From IMG/VR virus record IMGVR_UViG_3300042485_003650, positions 1-25,500 of that record: DNA of 25,500 bases, one strand, 5' to 3'. A program made the position numbers and the translations under genes. The notes under the pieces are model-generated. The model was not told the origin of the DNA and did not search any database. It saw nothing but the letters and a program-made list of their open reading frames with translations. Shown here one piece after another: positions 19,881-25,500 of this stretch; the stretch's first letter is position 1; each line of letters begins with the position of its first letter. This DNA is from a virus.

Positions 19881-22874
19881 ATGGCAGATTGCAAAATAGT
19901 ATATTATAACTCAACAACTTCTTCAATTGAATTAGGAGATTTCCTATATCAAAATCAGGCACAAACAATACCAGCAGGAGCTGGATTTTATGCGTGGACT
20001 GTTAATGATAAATGGTTTGAAACTAATGATGAGGGTATTGTAATCAATAGTGGAAGTTGTTCACAAATTGGACAAATTTGGACTCCAACTCTTATTGGTT
20101 CTGTATTGATGGGTTGTATTTCTTCATCTGTAACAGCAGCTCCGTTTACTAATAGAACTGAGATTACATGGAAAGATGCATATTATACAAGTTCGTTTAG
20201 CGGTTCTAATCCAGGATATTTTGTAACATACGCAGGTACAGGAAGTATTACTTCTTCGTATCCAAATACACTATTAACTACTACTGCATCTTTTCAGGCA
20301 TACGACTTTAATAGAACATATTCATACCTATTTAATGGTAATACAATAACACAATCTGCAGAAATAAGATACAATGGAGGTATTATTACATCTTCTAAAG
20401 CAGTAAATGAATTCACTTCTCAAATATGGGGAGCTATTGATTTTACAAATTCAGGTTCTGAGAACGGATTACTTAATGTAATACAAAGTGCAGGAGCAGA
20501 TGAATGGAGTATATCCACAAGATGGGATAGTGTATCTAATACTAATAAATTATATGTTACAAGTAAATTAACAGGTAGTGTTGTTACAAGAACAGGAAGT
20601 TTAGCTGGTGGTAACTATCCAATGGATAGATTATCACTTTATAGTATTAAAGCTTCTCCTAATGGAACTGGTAGTAATTTCCAATTCCTTTCTGGTTCAA
20701 CTGTAATATCAAGTATAAATCACCCTACACAATTTAATGTTCTAATACCAAATGAAGGAGAACCTGGATGGTATTTTTATGTTGGTAATTCTTACTCTAT
20801 TGGAAATCAGTATGCATTTAGAGGATATATTAACTCTGCATTTTTATACACATCTTCTCTATCATTAGATAAGATAGAACAAAATAATTATTCATTAGTT
20901 AATGGATTTACATCATCTGTTAATACTAGAGGATGTATTGAACCAGCACCTAACTTCCCATCATTAAATGGATTAGCACACTCATTCCCTTATGGTGGTA
21001 TTTCTTATTTAGGTTCATATTGTAACGAAGGTTTACCTGGTACAATTTGTAGTGGATACCCTGTACCAGAGGGAAGTAGGTTAGAATTTGAAGTAGAGAC
21101 CAATTGGTTTGATGGTTATCAAGTTTCTAAATATCCAGGAGCTCAATTTGTATCTTGTTCTGAAGAATCAATTGCAAGTGGAAGTTGTACATACCGTAGT
21201 GATTTTGTTCCATTTGGACCAGATGCTAATAATTATATTGCAAGGCCTAACCCGAGTTTGGACTCATATAGAAGTTGGTTAACATATCCTACTACTACTG
21301 CATCTTTTGAAGCATACGATTTTACTTATTATACTCAATCTCAATTTGTACCTGAGATTGGAGATTCCTATGCTTCTGGCTCTACACTATGGACTGTAAC
21401 CGATAACTTAAATGCTGGATTAGGGCCATTTACAGCTATACAAAATCCATCAAATACATCAAATGGATTTACATATCAAATTTGGGGAGCTTTAAACTTA
21501 GCAACTACATCAAATTGTGGTATTTTTACTTTACAAGACACAATTATACCAGAACTAAATGAATACAAAATTTATACTAAAACAACAGGTTCATTAGATA
21601 CTGATAAACAAGTTGTATTTAGTAAATCTGGAAGTACACTTTCTGAAAACTATGCAGTTTCAATGAGTGTTACAGGAGCTAACTGGCCTTTAGATAGATT
21701 AACTTTATTTACATTTATGGTAAGTAGTAGTACATTTAGTATGTATTCTGGTTCTACATTAGTTGGAAGTAGAACACTTCCTAAACCATTTACTACATTA
21801 ACACCTTCTGGCTCAGATTCTACTACTAGATTATTAACAGCACAATTTAGCACTCCTGTTACATCATCACTAGCTTTTAACTATGTGAATGGTTGGAGAG
21901 GATTTGTAAACCATCAATTAGTTTACAATAGAGCAATTGGTGTAAATGAAATACAACAGAACTTAAATGCTTTCTTAACAAATACTACTTCTTCTATTGA
22001 TAAAAACAATGGAGAAAAACCACCAATTACACCTGCAACTACAACTACGACTACTAGTACAACAACTACTACTACGACTAGTACAACAACTACAACATCT
22101 ACAAGTACTACAACTACTTTGGGACCAGAGATTATAACGAGAGGATTAAGTTCTTACTTAAACTTCCGTAACTTCTTCTCTGCTTCTATTGAGAATAACG
22201 ATTTATGGTATGATAGTGTACAATTAGTAAGCCAAAGTGCATGTAGTAGAGTTATCGGTATAGATTCTGCAGATGAAGGATGTGGAGAGAACAGACCAGA
22301 TTGTCCTGTTTACTTATCTACTGGCTCATTCAATGCATGGGATTGGCCGAATGTATTCAATTGTAATAAATCGGTATTTTTCCAAACTGGCGCTTTCGCA
22401 AGTTCTTCTAATCAAACTTATGTATTCTACGGAGCATGGGATAAGGATAGTAACTACGGATTTGTTAGAAACAGAAACTTCCAAACTTCATTACAAAGAG
22501 CAAATAAGATTTACTCTTCTGGCTCTAACATTGTATTGGAAACATATTGGAACAATGGTACAACTCATACATTAGATTTACCAATTACTGCATCTACATT
22601 TACATCTTCTTCATTGAGTATGTTGACTGTAAGAGTAGAGAATGGTAACACTGCATCTGTATTCCAAAATGGAAACTTAATCTTAACTAAAGAGACTAGT
22701 TCACTAAACTTCCAATCACAAAATGCAGGTTATACATATTGGTTAGATTCTGATGATGTATCTGATTACACAATGTTTGCACACTCAATGTTGATATACA
22801 CTGCATCTCTAACAGATAATGAGATTAGTAGATTATCAACTGCGATTAACAATAACATAACCGGTTCATACTAA
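19881..22874 (+). CDS. Large adhesin with three lectin-like (LamG/ConA-type) modules
   Basis: A 997-aa protein. The N-terminal part (ELGDFLYQNQAQTIPAGAGF, WFETNDEGIVINSGSC) is a short domain often found at the start of Bacteroidota phage fibre proteins. Three modules with the concanavalin-like beta-sandwich look follow: about 130-345, 465-710 and, after a Thr/Ser linker (22036-22122), 750-997. They share signposts such as TTASF(Q/E)AYDF, IWGA(I/L), W/YP(M/L)DRL, FRGYIN or WRGFVNH, and a last helix (DKIEQN, NEIQQN, NEISRLS). Such modules bind carbohydrates. It likely acts in host recognition. The module count is by eye; the third is more diverged. Confidence 0.75.
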   Translation: MADCKIVYYNSTTSSIELGDFLYQNQAQTIPAGAGFYAWTVNDKWFETNDEGIVINSGSCSQIGQIWTPTLIGSVLMGCISSSVTAAPFTNRTEITWKDAYYTSSFSGSNPGYFVTYAGTGSITSSYPNTLLTTTASFQAYDFNRTYSYLFNGNTITQSAEIRYNGGIITSSKAVNEFTSQIWGAIDFTNSGSENGLLNVIQSAGADEWSISTRWDSVSNTNKLYVTSKLTGSVVTRTGSLAGGNYPMDRLSLYSIKASPNGTGSNFQFLSGSTVISSINHPTQFNVLIPNEGEPGWYFYVGNSYSIGNQYAFRGYINSAFLYTSSLSLDKIEQNNYSLVNGFTSSVNTRGCIEPAPNFPSLNGLAHSFPYGGISYLGSYCNEGLPGTICSGYPVPEGSRLEFEVETNWFDGYQVSKYPGAQFVSCSEESIASGSCTYRSDFVPFGPDANNYIARPNPSLDSYRSWLTYPTTTASFEAYDFTYYTQSQFVPEIGDSYASGSTLWTVTDNLNAGLGPFTAIQNPSNTSNGFTYQIWGALNLATTSNCGIFTLQDTIIPELNEYKIYTKTTGSLDTDKQVVFSKSGSTLSENYAVSMSVTGANWPLDRLTLFTFMVSSSTFSMYSGSTLVGSRTLPKPFTTLTPSGSDSTTRLLTAQFSTPVTSSLAFNYVNGWRGFVNHQLVYNRAIGVNEIQQNLNAFLTNTTSSIDKNNGEKPPITPATTTTTTSTTTTTTTSTTTTTSTSTTTTLGPEIITRGLSSYLNFRNFFSASIENNDLWYDSVQLVSQSACSRVIGIDSADEGCGENRPDCPVYLSTGSFNAWDWPNVFNCNKSVFFQTGAFASSSNQTYVFYGAWDKDSNYGFVRNRNFQTSLQRANKIYSSGSNIVLETYWNNGTTHTLDLPITASTFTSSSLSMLTVRVENGNTASVFQNGNLILTKETSSLNFQSQNAGYTYWLDSDDVSDYTMFAHSMLIYTASLTDNEISRLSTAINNNITGSY
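22036..22122 (+). repeat. ACN triplet repeats encoding Thr/Ser linker
   Basis: A run of ACA, ACT and ACG codons interrupted by AGT and TCT Ser codons, ending TTTLGP, joins lectin-like modules two and three of the adhesin. It shares codon mix and the ending TTTL(A/G)P with the tract at 12636-12689. Confidence 0.85.
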
Positions 22875-23281
22875 TGGCTAAATTCCCAACACTCGCTCAA
22901 CTATCCACAACTTACAAAAGTTTGGCGGTAGCTAGAGCGCCTCGTAAAACAGGTAACCTAAAAAACAAATTGGAAGCGTACAATCGCCCATCTGGAATGG
23001 TTAAAGTGTTGGGACCAAATAAGTTTGAATTAGTATTAGATGTTGCTCCTCCTGGTGCAGATTATGGAAAGTGGTGGAATGACCCTAATGTAAGTTATCA
23101 GGTCGCAAACCAAACCACAGGTAACGATGATAAGATTAACTTTGCTAAACAGGCACTTAACTCATCCGAACTTAAGAAACAAATAAACCTTTTTATGAAT
23201 GGAAAGGTTGATGAGTTATTAAAGCAGGAAATGGGTAAGATTGGTGCAACATTTAGTAAAGCATTTAAGGGGATGGGGTAA
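22874..23281 (+). CDS. gp10-like head-tail completion protein (likely)
   Basis: A 135-aa protein with APRKTGNLKNKLEAYN near the N-terminus, a hallmark of the HK97 gp10-like family of tail completion or head closure proteins, then PPGADYGKWWNDPN and a Lys-rich C-terminal helix (FAKQALNSSELKKQINLF, ending KAFKGMG). Its ATG overlaps the adhesin stop by one base (TAATG), and the stop overlaps a hairpin. It presumably closes the head-tail joint. The connector genes at 17651 and 18180 belong to the same module, which has been interrupted by the large adhesin gene. Confidence 0.6.
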   Translation: MAKFPTLAQLSTTYKSLAVARAPRKTGNLKNKLEAYNRPSGMVKVLGPNKFELVLDVAPPGADYGKWWNDPNVSYQVANQTTGNDDKINFAKQALNSSELKKQINLFMNGKVDELLKQEMGKIGATFSKAFKGMG

Positions 23282-23309
23282 CCCAATAAAAACTTTAACT
23301 TTTGGGTTA
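23279..23309 (+). terminator. Hairpin overlapping the gp10-like stop
   Basis: TAACCCAA (23279-23286) pairs perfectly with TTGGGTTA (23302-23309) around a 15-base loop, and the left arm overlaps the stop codon region. The following TTATTATAG has no T run, so it is a weak terminator candidate. It lies between the gp10-like gene and the next tail gene and may tune their relative expression. Confidence 0.4.
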
Positions 23310-23330
23310 TTATAGAAAGCGGAATTAACT

Positions 23331-24491
23331 ATGGCCCTAAATATAACTCAAACACCACCATCAGCATCCTTAGCTCAGAGTCCAATTATATTTACTTTAT
23401 CCTCAACGCAGGATACAGCTAATGTAGGATTTCAGTATGTAGCAGACCTATTCTATTGGACAGGAAGTGAAGCGAGTAGTGGTAGTGCAAAATATACACT
23501 TACTAAATTCCCTAATGGTAGTGCAGTAGGTATTTTTGATTTTAGTAAGATATTAAACTCAACTCTTACACAATTAGCAATAGCAAATGGTTCAAATGTA
23601 ACCTTATTTAAGGGTGATTTCTATACACAATGGTTATCAGGTTCAACTTATATTACAGGTTCTACCCATACTATTTCTGATGTTTACAAAGCATTAGATG
23701 GTTACGCATTATTTCAAGAACCAATCAACGGACAGATATACTCAAAAACTCCACATTGGCCTATAATGAGTGATGGACCGGTATCACAATCAGCCTTTGA
23801 TATTAACATCGGTTCTGGTAGTGTTTACGTGGGAAATGCGGGGACATCTATTCCAACTAGGATAATCTATAGTGGAAGTACAGGTAATGGAACAGTGAAC
23901 GTTTCTGGAACTACAGCAACAACTGGTCAAATCGTTCAGTTTCCTATGTTCCCATCGGCTAGTGGATTTCCATTATCTACAATTGGATTAACAAACTATT
24001 CAGTTCAGGCATATAGTGGAAGTACTGCATTGGGTTCACCAATCAGATTTGAAGTAGATTGTATTCAGAAATATCCTAATGTGAGAATCAAATGGAAAAA
24101 CAGATACGGACAATTTGATTACCTAAACTTATACGGAGCATCGCAAGAAACATTTAATACAGATAGAAAATCCTACATGCCACAAATTGGAACGTGGGAA
24201 GGTACATCTCTATCTTATCAACCATACGATACACAAATTCAACCATACGTTGTAAATGCAAAACAACAATTGATTGCAAATACACAATGGTTACCTGAAA
24301 GTGAAAACGATTTAATTAAACAATTGATGTCATCTGATGAAATCTATTGGGTATATAACGAACCATCAACTGATGTAAGACCTATTGCAATCACTTCATC
24401 TAACATTACATTCAAAACTGGTGTAGTAGATAAGTTGATTCAATACTCATTCACATTTGATTACGGACAGAACTATAAATTGATAATATAA
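23331..24491 (+). CDS. Tail structural protein (Bacteroidota phage type)
   Basis: A 386-aa, beta-rich protein. The N-terminus (PSASLAQSPIIFTLSSTQDT) and the C-terminal part (VRIKWKNRYGQFDYLNLYGA, DRKSYMPQIGTW, LLxS-like EIYWVYNE) follow a family I recognise in Bacteroidota phages, with the W.N..G..D.. stretch as the key mark. In those phages it sits in the tail module, and a distal tail or baseplate hub role is likely. The next gene starts 2 bases after its stop. No enzymatic motif is visible. The functional name is inference. Confidence 0.6.
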   Translation: MALNITQTPPSASLAQSPIIFTLSSTQDTANVGFQYVADLFYWTGSEASSGSAKYTLTKFPNGSAVGIFDFSKILNSTLTQLAIANGSNVTLFKGDFYTQWLSGSTYITGSTHTISDVYKALDGYALFQEPINGQIYSKTPHWPIMSDGPVSQSAFDINIGSGSVYVGNAGTSIPTRIIYSGSTGNGTVNVSGTTATTGQIVQFPMFPSASGFPLSTIGLTNYSVQAYSGSTALGSPIRFEVDCIQKYPNVRIKWKNRYGQFDYLNLYGASQETFNTDRKSYMPQIGTWEGTSLSYQPYDTQIQPYVVNAKQQLIANTQWLPESENDLIKQLMSSDEIYWVYNEPSTDVRPIAITSSNITFKTGVVDKLIQYSFTFDYGQNYKLII

Positions 24492-24492
24492 T

Positions 24493-25500
24493 ATGGGAGT
24501 TGCGAGTACAAATACGATTGCGTACAAATTAGTAGCAAGTGGTAGTATATTAGACCTATTTGATGATGAGGATATATTAGTATCTGATAACATCACAGGT
24601 CTATTTGATGTGGGTACATTACCGGTAGATTTCAGCCGAACTATTGTGTTACCTGCAACTAAAAAGAATAATGCATTCTTTGAGCATGTATATGATATAT
24701 CAGTTGATACACCTTACCTTTTTTCAACTAATACAAAAGTTCCAGCTTACTTAGATTTTGATGGAATCTATTTGGCTAGTGGATACATACAATTAAACAA
24801 AGTACAATTAAAAGGTGATTTAGGTATTCTTTCTTATGAGGTATCCTTATTTGGTACTGTATCTTCTTTTGCGAGAGATATGAACAAATACTACCTAACA
24901 GATTTAAGTACACTATCACAATTTAATCATACTTCATCTTATAATAGTATTACATCCAGTTGGAGTGGTTCACTATTTGGTGGAGATATAGTTTACCCCC
25001 TAGCAGATTATGGTACTGGACTACGATTTGAATCAGGATTCCTTCAAACATTTGGAATAAATGATTTTAATGGGGCAATGGGTGTACAGGATTTTAAACC
25101 TGCAATCCGATTAAAAAAGGTATGGGATGCATGTTTTAATGAATTCGGATACACATACACAAGTTCATTTTTTGAACAACCATTTTTAGATGATGTTTAT
25201 ATGTTTTGTAATACTGCACTAAAATACCCTGAGTATAGTGGTGTTGATTTAGAAACATTTGGTAAGATAAAAGTAGGTGCAATTAGTGGAAGTGGGATGA
25301 CAGATGTTAATCTTCCATCAGGTAGTTTCGTTACATTGCCTTGGTATAATACAATATCAGACCCACAAGGATTCTATAAAAATGGTGCATATACGGTAAC
25401 TAAAGCAACTAATTTAGAAGGTATCCTAAACTTAAATGTAAATGTAAGTGGCTCAGCAAACAATATGCCAGGTACTTTTTCTGCAAACGGAAGATGGCAA
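24493..25500 (+). CDS. Partial tail or baseplate protein (3' end outside window)
   Basis: ATG 24493, two bases after the preceding stop, with the frame open to the end of the window: 336 residues without a stop. The start (MGVASTNTIAYKLVASGSIL) is followed by LDLFDDEDILVSDNITGLFD, VDFSRTIVLPATKKNNAFFE, and PAYLDFDGIYLASGYIQLNK. This layout I recognise from large structural proteins of Bacteroidota phages next to tail genes. The later part has aromatic-rich beta regions (RLKKVWDACFNEFGYTY). It most likely belongs to the tail tip or baseplate. Its total length and C-terminal domains cannot be seen. Confidence 0.65.
   Translation, partial: MGVASTNTIAYKLVASGSILDLFDDEDILVSDNITGLFDVGTLPVDFSRTIVLPATKKNNAFFEHVYDISVDTPYLFSTNTKVPAYLDFDGIYLASGYIQLNKVQLKGDLGILSYEVSLFGTVSSFARDMNKYYLTDLSTLSQFNHTSSYNSITSSWSGSLFGGDIVYPLADYGTGLRFESGFLQTFGINDFNGAMGVQDFKPAIRLKKVWDACFNEFGYTYTSSFFEQPFLDDVYMFCNTALKYPEYSGVDLETFGKIKVGAISGSGMTDVNLPSGSFVTLPWYNTISDPQGFYKNGAYTVTKATNLEGILNLNVNVSGSANNMPGTFSANGRWQ

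Noticed and set aside
12535-22874. A diversity-generating retroelement acting on the adhesins
   Set aside because: No reverse transcriptase and no template/variable repeat pair is visible in the window; the repeats are low-complexity linkers. The element could lie outside the window.

Overview
The window is a stretch of a tailed double-stranded DNA phage (or an integrated copy of one) that infects a member of the Bacteroidota, most likely a Flavobacteriia-like host. Every gene I can support is on the + strand, packed tightly, with many 1-35 base overlaps. Three things point to the host group. Two promoter-like sites have the Bacteroidota layout TTTG-N20-TATATTTG. Almost no start has a Shine-Dalgarno sequence; starts follow A/T-rich leaders such as ATAAGTT or AATAATAT. 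The structural proteins resemble uncultivated Bacteroidota phage proteins, with poly-threonine linkers, ASFA repeats and glycine-rich adhesins. I see no integrase, tRNA, CRISPR array, reverse transcriptase or insertion sequence.

Layout. Bases 1-2460 hold small unknown genes, two good terminator-type hairpins, Bacteroidota-type promoters, and about 300 bases of untranslated, strongly self-complementary sequence (about 1350-1640) that looks like a structured RNA or long leader. Bases 2472-6622 hold small genes, a zinc-finger GIY-YIG endonuclease, a beta-class DNA methyltransferase, an FkbM-type methyltransferase and small conserved phage proteins. A sigma-factor-like gene (6612-7175) comes directly before the small and large terminase subunits (7229-8690). 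Next is a two-frame gene (8847-9613) with a textbook -1 programmed frameshift signal: a T7 slippery run, a 7-base spacer and an 11-bp perfect hairpin. After it come a Cys-rich small protein, two large appendage proteins (9922-13554), a scaffold candidate, the major capsid protein, a possible tail-tube protein and the portal. The neck or connector genes follow, one of them fused to a long chain of Thr-linked domains, then a 997-aa protein with three lectin-like modules, a gp10-like completion protein, and two tail or baseplate-type proteins, the last running off the window.

How it works together. The terminase packages DNA through the portal into a shell built by the scaffold and capsid proteins. 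The connector and completion proteins close the head and join the tail. An unusually large share of coding capacity is spent on surface adhesins sharing low-complexity ACN (Thr) linkers, which could let domains shuffle by recombination. The sigma-like protein is a natural candidate for switching on the late genes, before which I find no convincing host promoter. The frameshift signal and the structured untranslated RNA are the two most interesting non-standard signals.
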